Positions 44,501-55,242 of a DNA stretch of 64,000 nt are shown in pieces; position 1 is the stretch's first letter; every line of letters begins with the position of its first letter. Location: contig NC_133655.1 of the NCBI RefSeq assembly GCF_009905375.1, positions 163,869,627 through 163,933,626 of the forward strand. Reading direction: 5' to 3'. A program made the position numbers and the translations under genes. Origin of the DNA: Apium graveolens. Taxonomy: Eukaryota; Streptophyta; Magnoliopsida; Apiales; Apiaceae. A model generated the notes under the pieces. It was not told the origin of the DNA. It searched no databases and saw nothing but the letters and a program-made list of their open reading frames with translations.

Positions 44501-47500
44501 CTATTTCCTTGATTGTCTGAATTTCTTCCCAAGCTTCCTATTGTTTTCCTCTCTTTGATTCTGGAGTTGTCTATGGAATTCAAGTTCATCAGCTTCAAAT
44601 AGATCCAACATTTCTTGCATTTCCAATAGATTCTCATTGCTAGAGATACTCAATTGGATATCCAGTCTGAAGAATCTTCTAACTCCCTTATCATCCATGA
44701 ATTCCATCATCCAATAAGGCCTCAAATGCACTCATTTTCCTGTGAAAGGAATTAATAGAGTTTTTGGAAGTGCATCTTGGGCTTTATTACTCCTTAGCTC
44801 TTCAATCTTCTTCAGAACCAATCTCCTTGCAGTCACATTGAAACCAAAGTTCTTTTTGAAAGATGAGTAGATCTTTATTAGTACAAATTGGCTTTCTTCT
44901 AGAATCCTGTGAAGAGGCCATGTGATTTCTTTCCCTGCCTTGTACTTAAACACCAATCTTTCAAGAAGATGTCTGTGAGCATAAATTCCTCTTGCTTCTA
45001 CCAGTTCATCCAAGTAGAGGTTTAAATCTGAAAACTCCTTGATGTCACAGATGTATAATAGATTTCCTTGTTGACTACAGATTTAGATTTGGTTAGGGTC
45101 TTGGTTCTGAGAGTTACAGGCTTGCTTTTCTTGGTAGCTCTTATCTTTGTCTTATTTAGCTTGTTGAAGATAGTTGAACTCAGGAATTGGCAGACTTTCC
45201 CAGTCTAATGGCACATCCTTGGGAATAATAAACTCACCATGAAAATTCTTAGTTTGATCCACCTTGAATTCTCCATGTACCACTGAGGGCTTGGATGTCT
45301 GAGTTGAAGTTGTAGACTTGTTGGGAATGTAGTCTTCCATTTCCTCATCACTAAAGTCCAATTTTCTTTTAGAATGGAGCTTGTAACTGAATCTTCTTTT
45401 CTGTTGAGGTTCCTGTTGCATTTTCTGATCTTGAGGTTCAGCAATCACAGATGGTTGAGCAAAATTCTCAGTTGTAGTATTCACAGTTTGAAGTTTGGCC
45501 AAGATAGAAGCTTGCTCCTTCTTTTGTTTGAGCTTCTTAGCATCTAAGGCAGCCTACTTCTTTTCTTGCCTGATTATTTCCTTCTCTTCCTTTTTAGCTT
45601 CTACAAACTGAGGGTGTCCAGCCACCACACAGATTTCCTTACCATTTCTGTAAATTTTGGCAATCCTTCTTTTAAGTGCTGAATCAGCTGGATCTTTGAA
45701 AAATGCAATTGACCTAGCCAACAGCTTCTTCTCATCTGGCCTAGGTGTCTCAAACACAAGATCCACAGGATTTTTGTCTGAGAATGTTGAGTAGTTCCTT
45801 TTAGGCTTCAGGATTATATTTGCCTTTGGAGATTTGATGCAAGAAGTTTGGCCTTTTTCCAAGTTTCCTAGACTCATTTCATGCACTGAGATGTGTTTGA
45901 CTTGAGAATGGTGATGAAAGGTCTTGTCTAGCTTCTGTAGCTAAACAAATTTCTCCTGAATAGCTGCATCAATCTTCTTCCATTTCTCATCTAGTTCCTT
46001 CTCAACAGCTGCAACATCAAGCAACTTGGGATTTGTCTTTGACTCAAGTTCAGCAGCTGCGATTTGGATCTGATCAATGCTATCCAATACTAGTGGCTTT
46101 GGCAGAGTAATTTCTGGAATAATTACTTGACTGATTTGAACATTTACCACATACTCCCCCTTACTGGTTGGCTCTGCTTGACTGACTTAAATTGTTGATT
46201 CTTTCTCCCCCTTTTTGTTATCATCAAGTGGAGTGGAGGTAGAGGTTTGTGCAGTCACCAGCTTTTGCAGCAACTGAGTTTGCTGTGCTTGATGAAGATG
46301 AATAGCTATTAGAGAAGCTTCCATTGCAGTCAACCTTGTATCCAGGGAAGCCAGTTTAGTAGCAAGATCAGAATTCTTCCTTAGCTATCTTTTAATATCA
46401 AGCATTGTGGCATCTGAAAGTTTAGCATCCAATCTTTCAGACACATCCTTCTTTACTTGGTCAATCTCAGTTTTGATAGAAGTGAAGAGCTTGAATCTGA
46501 TGTAAGTGTAGAGAGTTGAGATGTGCCTGTAAGAGCTTCCTGGTGCTAGCATATTTAGTGGATTGAAGAGCATTATGTATCTCTTGAATTTGATGGATGA
46601 GAGTGGTCTTGAAATGTTGAACATCACATTCCTTGGAGAATCCTAGGAAGGCAGTCCGGATTTAGAGCCGGGGCCTTCTTCTCCCCATATGTCTATGAGC
46701 TCTCCACTATCATCACCATCATCTCCAAAGAAATATTCAGATTCACCAGTATCATAGTCAACATCATCATCAGCTCTAGGTGGCATGGTTGTGATGGCAT
46801 CCTTTGCTCTTTACATTGATTGAGTGGTATGCATCAAGTCCAGCATCTTCTCTACATTTTCATTGCCCTGTCCAGCCAAAAGTTGATATGCTGGAACAGG
46901 ATGAGTAAATGCCTCAGCATCCAAAGAGATGGAATCTATCACAGCTTGATCATGCTGCGATAGTTTCTCTTTGTCTGCATCATTGACATTCATTGACTCA
47001 CTAACAATGATGTACATCCTTATGTCTCCTGTACCTGAATTTTTCTCATATTATCTCTGTTCTTGCATCAAGGGCTACCCTTGGCTTCCCACCCTCACAC
47101 CCTCACCTTCACCATCTAAGGTGGGACTCCTCTCACTCACTTTTTCCAGACCTGAAGAAATGGTCTGCATTGGTTCACTCCTTTCCTCTCCTTTTTCCTG
47201 GGAGCAACCCAGCCTCTCACTCAATTCACTCCCTGCCCTCAGTCCTACGAGTGATTATACTACTACTAGGTCATCTGCATTTGTGATAATTGTTGGGATT
47301 TGAAGTTGTGCAGAGAGAACCGATGGATGAGAAACATCTATGAGGATAGTAGTTTGGCTAGCCGAAGGATGACTGTTGTTAGGCACATCCATCGGGATAC
47401 AATCACTACTCGACGGATGAATAATATCCACCGGGATAGAAGAAATGAATGAGTTTGGAGTGGAGACTATTGTAGACTATTTGCAGATTGATGAAAATTT

Positions 47501-49080
47501 GGGCACAGATGTCTCAATAGACTCAGAAAGAATTGGCAAGTGAGCCAACAGATCATCTAAAAGATGATGCTCACTTGCTTGGATTTTTGGCTTCTCCAAA
47601 AGAGTTAAAGCTGGAGAATTTGGAAGTGATGTATGAATTTTTTCTACATCCAGTGAGTGTGTGGGTGAATTTGGTGTTTCAGGTGCTTCAATTGTCAATG
47701 ATTTTGGCTGTGACTCCATATTTATTGAAGCCACATCAAGCTGGCTTTGAGATGGTACAGTGACCGAGTCTTTAGCTCCAGGTTGCACTCTGTGTGTTCC
47801 CTGTGCATCCCCAAGGGTTTTAGATATTTTCTTTCTGGCATAAGTCTGTGGTGAGCTTGTGTCCCTAACCCTTTTGGCCTGTGCTCCTGGTTGGGAGCTT
47901 GTTTCAATAGTAACATCCTTTTGGGAGGATGAAACTGGAATTGAGCTGATTTCCTTATTAACAACCACAGTTTGTTGGGAAACTATGATGTGGCTAGGCT
48001 TGGGTACACTAATCTCACCAGCCTTATCCTTAGGGTTTCTTTGATTTTCACCCTGTCCCTCACCTAAATCACTCTCCTTCACACTCCCCTTTTTGTGTTT
48101 GGTAGTTTTTTTAATTGGTTTCTTTTGAAAGAAACCAGAGGGGGCTTTCTTTGTTTTGGGTTTTGAAGTTGTTATTTTGCTAGCTTGGGTAGGCATCTGT
48201 TGGGTCATTGACACAGATGCCATAGCTACACTTGAAGGTAAAGAAATTTGTGAGGTTGGAAGAGTGGAGACAGTGGTGCTTACCTCACTTACCTGAGGGC
48301 CCTCCATGATTGGAAAGTAGAAGAGGGGAACCTTTTTGTGGTGACTTGCTCTGTTGAGATCTGTAATGATTCTCCTTTCTTGAACCCAACAATTTAGTTT
48401 GTTGGTTGGGTTCTCAACAGCAATGTTCTCAATAATATGGTTAGCAAGCATCATAAAGAATCTAGCATAATAGACACTTTTACCTCTCTTATTAAGTTCC
48501 CCTAACTTATAACCTAACTCAAACATGATCAAGTCACTGAAGTTAAAGTACTTATCAGTAACTAGCATATATAGCATGTTAAGCATGGAAATGTTAACAG
48601 AATCAAAATTACTCACTTTACCAGAAAATATCTTAGTTACCACATCACACAGATAGCTCCATTCCTTTCTAAGACCTAGCCTCCTAATCTCAATTAGCTT
48701 AGAGGTAGAAAGAGCATAGCCTATATAGTTTAACATGGTAACTAAATTATCATCAATGTGTGGAACAATAGTAGTGTTATCTGAAATTTTAAAGCATGAT
48801 TTGATAATATCACTATTAATGCGAACTGTTTACTTTTAAGAGAGAAAATTATGGTCTTGTTAGAAGATTGGTACACAGCAGTTGTCCATATCTCCTCCAT
48901 AACTTCACAGTAGATTGTGGGTGATTCTGGCATAGCATAACTGAGTTTGCAGCTCTTCACAAAGTCCATCATTTTGTGAAAATCTCTAAATTGTGGAATC
49001 TCCTTGTTCACAAGACCTACGAAGTTGTTCTTTTCATAGATGAATCCAGACTTGCACATGATTTTGACTACTGGTGCCAT
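44501..49080 (-). pseudogene. aORF of Copia-C, nearly full length, broken
   Basis: About 4.6 kb (roughly 1,500 codons). The start MAPVVKIMCKSG at 49080 parallels MAPKDLIF of Copia-A. Frame breaks near 48840. The 419-codon open run 48736-47477 holds the globular N-terminal domain (GLRKEWSYLCDVVTKIF; VYYARFFMMLANHI) and a Ser/Thr/Pro-rich, Lys-rich disordered region. Then come decayed stretches (47017-46811; 46627-45941) with coiled-coil character, the conserved FFKDPADSALKRRIAKIYR and GKEICVVAGHPQF block (45750-45580), an acidic linker, and the C-terminal LRPYWMMEF/GVRRFF block (44730-44640), ending with a stop at 44501. The product is unknown. It matches Copia-E over the whole shared part. 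Confidence 0.82.
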
Positions 49081-49180
49081 TGTTAGAGTATAGAAATTTG
49101 CAGAGAGAGTATTTGCTTTGGAGAAGAAAGAAGTTAGAGCAATTGATTTGAGAATGATAAAAATGAATTATGCTTTTATA
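49081..49180 (-). promoter_or_regulatory. Putative internal promoter of aORF (Copia-C)
   Basis: Minus strand TATAAAAG (49180-49173) lies 93 bp upstream of the aORF ATG, with a CT-rich leader (TTCTTTCTTCTCC; ACTCTCTCTGC) between. The arrangement matches the TATA plus pyrimidine patch before the Copia-A aORF. Confidence 0.55.
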
Positions 49181-49319
49181 CTATCTCAAAAATAAACTGT
49201 CAAAAATAATAAAGTGAAATAAAGTGACCAATCAGAATAGCCCAAAATAGCCGTTTAAAAATAAATAAACTGTCAAAATTCTGTCAATTATCCATCATGT
49301 TATACTTACAAACTGTAAG

Positions 49320-49500
49320 TATACCCGATAGATAATATTCAGAGTTTTAACGGCTAAGATTGAGACAATTCGACGGATAAGAGTAAAACAATTATCTATC
49401 GGGTTATCCAGAAAAGTAATTGATTTTTATTAATAAATAATATTCCGACGGATGATCAAACTCGATAGATAATGAGCATCCGTCAGGATGTTAATTTTGA
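49320..49500 (-). repeat. Motif cluster upstream of Copia-C aORF promoter
   Basis: Six or seven CGACGGAT-type sites in 180 bp, in both orientations: near 49325 (CCGATAGATAAT), 49370 (CGACGGATAA), 49392 (TTATCTATCGGG), 49446 (CGACGGATGATC), 49461 and 49477 (CATCCGTCAGG). They lie 140-320 bp upstream of the TATAAAAG box in non-coding DNA. Further copies lie inside the aORF (47320-47440). Confidence 0.85.
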
Positions 49501-49581
49501 CTTAGCCAAAATTCCATCAAAAACATAAAAATCAATTAAGTTTCTGGCTGCATTATAACTTGTAAAAATATCTGAAATAAT

Positions 49582-50935
49582 TCAAGAATAATTAAGCATA
49601 CCTAACTCACTTACCAATCTTGAAAAGATAGATTCATCAAGTGGCTTGGTAAAGATATCTGCAAGCTGCTTTTCACTTGGAACAAAATGAAGTTTCACAG
49701 TACCATTCATCATATGTTCCCTAATGAAGTGGTACTTGATGTCTATGTGCTTTGTTCTTGAATGTTGTACTGGATTTTCAGTGATGGAAATTGTACTTGT
49801 GTTATCACCTAAAATAGGAATTTTGTCCACTTGTAGACCATAGTCCAAAAATTGGTTTTTCATCCATAAAATTTTGTCCACAGCAGTTACCAGCAGCAAT
49901 ATTTTCAGCTTCAGCTGTGAAAGTAGAAACTGAATTTCGCTTTTTACTGAACCAGGACACAAGCTTGTTCCCTAGAAATTGACAGGTTCCTATTGTACTT
50001 TTTCTGTCTATTTTACAACCTGCATAATTTGCATCTGAATAACCAGTTAGATCAAAACCAGGATCTCTAGGGTACCAAATGCCAAGTTTTGGAGTTCCCT
50101 TAAGATATCTGAAAATTCTCTTAATAGCTACTAAGTGAGATTCTCTAGGATCAACCTGAAATCTAGCACAAGATAAGTAGCAAACATTATATATGTCCTA
50201 CTAGCTGTTAAGTACAGAAGTGAGCCAACCATGCCCCTATAGCTTGAAATATCCACAGATTTTCAGTAGTGTTTAATTCAAGTTTGATGGCAGTGGCCAT
50301 GGGAGTTTTTGCAGATGTGCAATTCATTAGATCAAACTTATTTAAAAGATCATTAATATATTTAGTTTGACTAATGAATATTCCATCACTAACTTGCTTA
50401 ACTTGTAAACCAAGAAAGTAAGTTAGTTCTCCCATCATGCTCATTTCATACTTACTTTGCATTAGTTTGGCAAACTTTTTCCAAACTTTTTCATCTGTAG
50501 AGCCAAATATAATATCATATACATAAATTTAAACAAGTATACTAGAGCCATTAACATTTTTGAAGAATAAATTTTATCAACAATACCTCTTGTGAAGTGA
50601 TTTTCCAGAAGAAACTTTGATAAGGTGTCATACCAGGCTCTAGGTGATTGCTTCAGTCCATAAAGTGCTTTCAAGAGATAGTAGACATATTCTAGAAAAT
50701 TTAGATCTTCAAAACCAGGAGGTTGATTGACATAGACTTCCTCCTCCAAATCTCCATTCAGAAAGGCACTTTTGACATCCATTTGATAGACCTTGAAATT
50801 GGCATGAGCTGCATAGGCTAAGAAAATTCTGATGGCTTCAAGTCTTGCAACAGGAGAAAAAGTTTCACAAAAATCTATTCCTTCTTTTTGACAGTAGCCC
50901 TTAGAAACCAATCTAGCTTTTTTCCTGACCACTGT
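49582..50935 (-). pseudogene. Copia-C pol: RT and RNase H, 5'-truncated by LARD-2
   Basis: The minus strand opens at 50932 with [18 protein letters not shown], then [24 protein letters not shown] and [13 protein letters not shown] frameshift comes before the VDD region (MYMILYLAL in the visible frame). The next frame, at 50462, has MSMMGELTYFLGLQVKQ and then a stop near 50208. RNase H resumes (49962-49582) with NPVQHSRTKHIDIKYHFIREH and QLADIFTKPLDES. The break at 50935/50936 falls within RT, so the N-terminal half of pol is beyond LARD-2. Confidence 0.9.
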
Positions 50936-52800
50936 TGTAACACCCCAAATCCGGGGTCAAGATTTGGTGTTACTAAACCATTATTACATAAAGTAAAGAA
51001 ATAAATAAATAACCACTTGAGTCCGGATCTTTTACAGGTCATGGTATGAAACAAGAATCTAACCTTCTACCACTCACTTCAACTATAATACAAGTATATA
51101 TACCTTTGAACTAATGCTCTTGTCACATTCTTCTAACACCTTCAACCTCTCGCAACGGAAATTTCTATAACTTCTGCTGTCTATCAAAGCTATTCACTTT
51201 AGTCCTTATCTGTTTCTGGCAGAAATAAGAATTGACAAAGCAAGAGTGAGCCAAAAATGCTCAGCAAGTATATAATTTGAGTCTTTAAACATTAATTTCT
51301 CTGAAATATTTTGAAGAGCGAAACACGAAATCATTTAAAGGATATACTTTATCAACTTAAAATCAATTTGATTTGCATTGCTATAAATCACATAGGACAT
51401 AATGACATTTTTGTCAGAGCTTTTAGAGATCGCGTGTTTTCAAAATAGCTTCTGATATCATTTCATAATTGAGCAATGGATGCAATAACTATTCATAAAA
51501 CGACGTTCAAGAAATTCATAACTATTCAGTATCCATCATTATCGACTAAGTTTCCATAGACTTAGCCTGCTAAACCAGCCTGATAAGGACGGGTTGAATA
51601 ATTAAGAAGATCTCAATTCATTCGAGATCCTAACTATCACTGAGCAACTAATGCTGCAGCAACAATCTGAACCTCGAATATATTTAGAAACATTGTAATT
51701 TCCCAAAACTGAGTGCTAAGAAAGAATAACTTTAACCCATAATCACATTTTATTTCAAGAGGGAATGCCGTTAATGGCGATCAACAACAAATTGGACTGA
51801 ACACTAGAAACCAACATATGCACTATAACCTGCTGATCAGTCAGGAGATAGTGCGGATCTATACCCAACTGCATAGACCCAACCAACATATGGGGCACCC
51901 AGGCAACTATGGCCTAAAGGGTCCGGTCCATCTCCGGCCCATAGGATCCAGCTCATCACTGGTCCTCATAATAATCATCCAGCCCGTAGAGTATTTTGAT
52001 ATCAAATCATTCTGATTTCAAAACATCCCAAATTAGGGTTCGCAAATAACCCGAACGAATGGGTATTTGCTCAAGAGAGCAATCAAATTATATGAACAAG
52101 AATTTAAAAGAACTGGCATAATAAGAGTAATTGCAGCGAAATATAAAACAGTTAACTATTCTGAACTTAGAATAGGAGAGAATAAATATTTGCAGTATTT
52201 AAGGAGAAAGGTTAGGAATACTTGCAGTATTTAAAAGAAAGTTCGGGAATACTTGCATAAATAGAATTATTTATTTCAGCGATATGTTTATCGATTCTAA
52301 ACTGAGAATAGGGAAAGCAATACTTGCATGATAAAATTTAAAATAAATATCACTTGAACAATAAGTGATGATAGAGATACTTGCCTCAATAAGCTTTAAC
52401 CGCTATTGACTTTAGTTCAACTTTGATCGTTCGGCTTTATCGTCTACCTACTATCCTATTCTCGATACGATCTCAACATTCAGACCCTTCGGTTGGAACT
52501 TCGTTGATCTCAATGTCTAATCTTTAGATCCTTCCTAGTCCGATGTCACGTCTCGGGTCTTCCGTCTAAAACCTACAGGGTTGAAATACCCTAATTCAGA
52601 TAACCGCTTAAGCTTAACATCAACTCGTTATCATATTCTACCCATACGATTTGATAACTAGATTCATATTTATATGTATTATCGAAATACACATAGCAGT
52701 TATGGTTCACATCTTCGAAACTCGGTTCGGTATTTATTTTCAGAAAATACGTATACTCGTCGTTTTGTAAAACAGGGTAATTGATTATTTATCGGTTATC

Positions 52801-53133
52801 TTGTCTCAATCGCAGTTCAGTTCATATAATATAATTGTATATGATTATTCGACGTCTCCGATCATTATAGGTTACGTTCCCGAAATTTTGGAATTAATTT
52901 CCCAAAAATCGGGCAGCATCTCCTTTATTTATCGGCCTACCCGTCGAAATCAAATCGACGTCAATTTCACAACCCAACAACAACCAACAATCGCAATCAT
53001 CCAATTTACAACTAATTTCACTAATCCCATTCACCAATACGAACTTAATTTATTCATTATTATTTACTTTTATTCTTATTTTTATATTTTAATTCGTAAT
53101 TTTCGTTTCAAAATTAATTTATTTCATTTATAA
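52801..53133 (+). repeat. Conserved antisense block/ORF in LARD-2 LTR
   Basis: A 110-codon ORF antisense to the LTR. Its central part (QKSGSISFIYRPTRRNQID) matches the solo LTR antisense ORF (40500-40318) and, weakly, the plus-strand ORF in the LARD-2 core (57346-57564, ENLGSTSPTPLTTSRTQAD). A Gln/Thr/Asn-rich tail follows in all three. The N-terminal and C-terminal parts do not match, so it may be a conserved DNA or RNA block rather than a gene. Confidence 0.55.
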
Positions 53134-54602
53134 ATGTAGGACTCAGATAAAAATCATCACCGCCCACCATCGGCTCGCCGAGGCTCATCGCCGACGGCGG
53201 TAAAATTCACGGGTCCCCGTACTACCGGGCATCCTACGTAATTTCACCAATTAATTTAATATTTCTGTATTATTTTTATTATTTTCATGTATTTTAATCA
53301 AATTATTCTCTTAAAGAAAATAAAATAATTAAAAAAATCAATATCAAGTTCAAAATCAACAATTTAACTCGAATCAGGCAACCAACAGATAAACACGCGC
53401 CTACGCGCTGCAGTCAGGGGGGTCGCCTCGCCGGATTTTAAGCCGGCGGCAATCGGAAAGAAACCGGAGAAACACAGACACAGACAAGAAATTAAAGCAA
53501 CAACAAAACCAACACACACAAGCGTATAGCACACATACACACAAAGCACACACTGCACATATACATATATACACCAGCATATGTACATACGCAACGAACA
53601 GAAATCGGGCCAGGTAATCACAGGAATAGGGCGGCGGCCGGAGAGGAGCTCGACACACGCGCTGCCACTGTCACCTCGCCGGAGAACCGGCGGCAACAGG
53701 TGGCCGGAAACAGACCAGGGGCAGGGGATTCTGAAACGGGCAAGAGAAAGAAGAGGGGGGGAAAAAAAAGTGAGAGAGAAATTGAGAGTGGGAGAAGAGA
53801 GATCAGTAGAGAGATTGAGGGAGAGAGATTGACAGGGAAGAGAGAGAAGATGGAGTTACAGGGGTGAGTGGTGAGTGTTTTTATTTTATTATTATTTTTT
53901 TCTTTTGATTATCGTGATACAAGACACGCAGTACTACAATTGCTGAGATGTAGACACGTAGTAATAAGGATAAATACAACTTTCTGCAGCCTGGTTTGTC
54001 CCGCAATTTGTTTTAACAATTAAACTTGCGGGTGAAAATAAACCGAAAAATTGCCAAACTAATTTTAAAATTCCCGGAATAATTTAAAACTAATAAAATA
54101 AAATTTTCAAAATTTTTAAATCACTTTTGAATCGAGTATCATATCCGCATTTTAGGATTTAACGAATAAACGTGCAGGTAAATAAAAGCCAGAAAATTGT
54201 CGGAATAATTTTGAAACTCTCGAAATATTCTAAACTTAAGATAATATGAGTTTCATGATTTTTGCAGAATTATGGAATTAAATACTGATTTTACAATTTA
54301 AAGAAGTCAGAAAATCATTTAGAATTAAATAATTAATAAAATATTGATTCTAAATTTTATAAACCCTTAAAAATAATAAATAAAATTGTAGAACAACAAA
54401 AATAATTTGATAAATAATTTTAGCATTTATAAGAAATAAATATTCAATAAAATCATTTTGAAACAAAATAATGCCATACAAGTCAATAATCAATTACATA
54501 AATAAGGTTCATATCCAACAATTACCCAAAATTAACAATAGGGTAGCCTACAACTAATAGACCCATCACATAATTAATTTATTTAATAATTTGATAATTA
54601 CA

Positions 54603-54646
54603 TTTATATATCAGGTCTGAAAATGGGTTACTTAGCCGCTAAGTAA
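54603..54646 (-). promoter_or_regulatory. Palindrome and TATA box, LARD-2 3' LTR
   Basis: TTACTTAGCCGCTAAGTAA (54628-54646), then TATATAAA on the minus strand (54610-54603). The 5' LTR copy is at 63812-63855. The core palindrome is the same as in LARD-1, although the LTRs are otherwise widely diverged. Confidence 0.8.
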
Positions 54647-55228
54647 CTGAAAAGACGATACGATTTTAATACCAGAATTGGATAATTATCAAAATAGAGC
54701 TTACTATAAAATACTTTATACGAAATTAAAGTGATAATGTCTCGCTTTTTGAGAATATAAATTCTTATCGATATATGAAATGATTTGCGTATCGAAAATT
54801 TCATACCGGTACTCCTACAGGTCAAATCGTAACCTGGATCGAAAAAGTCAAAGCACGGAAAATGTCCGGAATTACCAGATTAGGTTAGGAAGGAGTTTCC
54901 GGAAGAGTTTCGGGTTATAAAAACGTAAAAACGATTGAAGTCGGACGATTCTCGGCTTTATAAAATAATTTTGTAATTATTCAGAAAATAATTAATAATT
55001 TCATAAATTATTATAAAATCATCTAATACTCCAAAAATTACCAGAAAATACCTTAATTATCTATATTTTATTCTGGACATATTAAAAGTAACATACTCAC
55101 ATTTTATTACTTACAAACATCCAAATATTATTATCAAACACCAGATAATTCACCAAAAATTCATATAATATTCACATAATAATCATATATTGATATAAAT
55201 AATTATACGATATTTCCCAGATGTTACA

Positions 55229-55242
55229 TCCTTCCCCCCTTA
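55229..55242 (-). promoter_or_regulatory. Polypurine tract of LARD-2
   Basis: Minus strand AAGGGGGGAAGGA lies directly before the LTR. The preceding codons read SEDRILLR, a possible pol-tail relic shared with LARD-1. Confidence 0.88.

Larger units (their letters stand above)
43223..50935 (-). mobile_element. Copia-C with extra ORF, interrupted by LARD-2
   Basis: On the minus strand: RT (50932 on), RNase H, spacer with motifs, aORF (49080-44501), polypurine tract and LTR (44295-43259). The 5' part of pol, gag and the 5' LTR lie right of the window beyond LARD-2. Past the LTR there is unexpectedly another primer site (43246-43257) and a few bases of internal sequence, so the LTR was also followed by an internal region. 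It is the same subfamily as Copia-E. Confidence 0.9.
50936..55228 (-). repeat. LARD-2 3' LTR
   Basis: Minus strand TGTAACATCTGGG...GGGGTGTTACA. U3 has one 19-bp palindrome (54628-54646) 18 bp from TATATAAA (54610-54603). A GC-rich, CCGGCGAGG-type leader (53160-53830) includes a 110-codon sense ORF (53696-53364). R/U5 is about 3.6 kb. The GACCCCGGATTTGGGG block near the end matches LARD-1. Confidence 0.95.

Noticed and set aside
46971..47303. Plus-strand 110-codon ORF within the Copia-C aORF
   Set aside because: Shadow of a Ser/Pro-rich minus-strand coding region; no domain.
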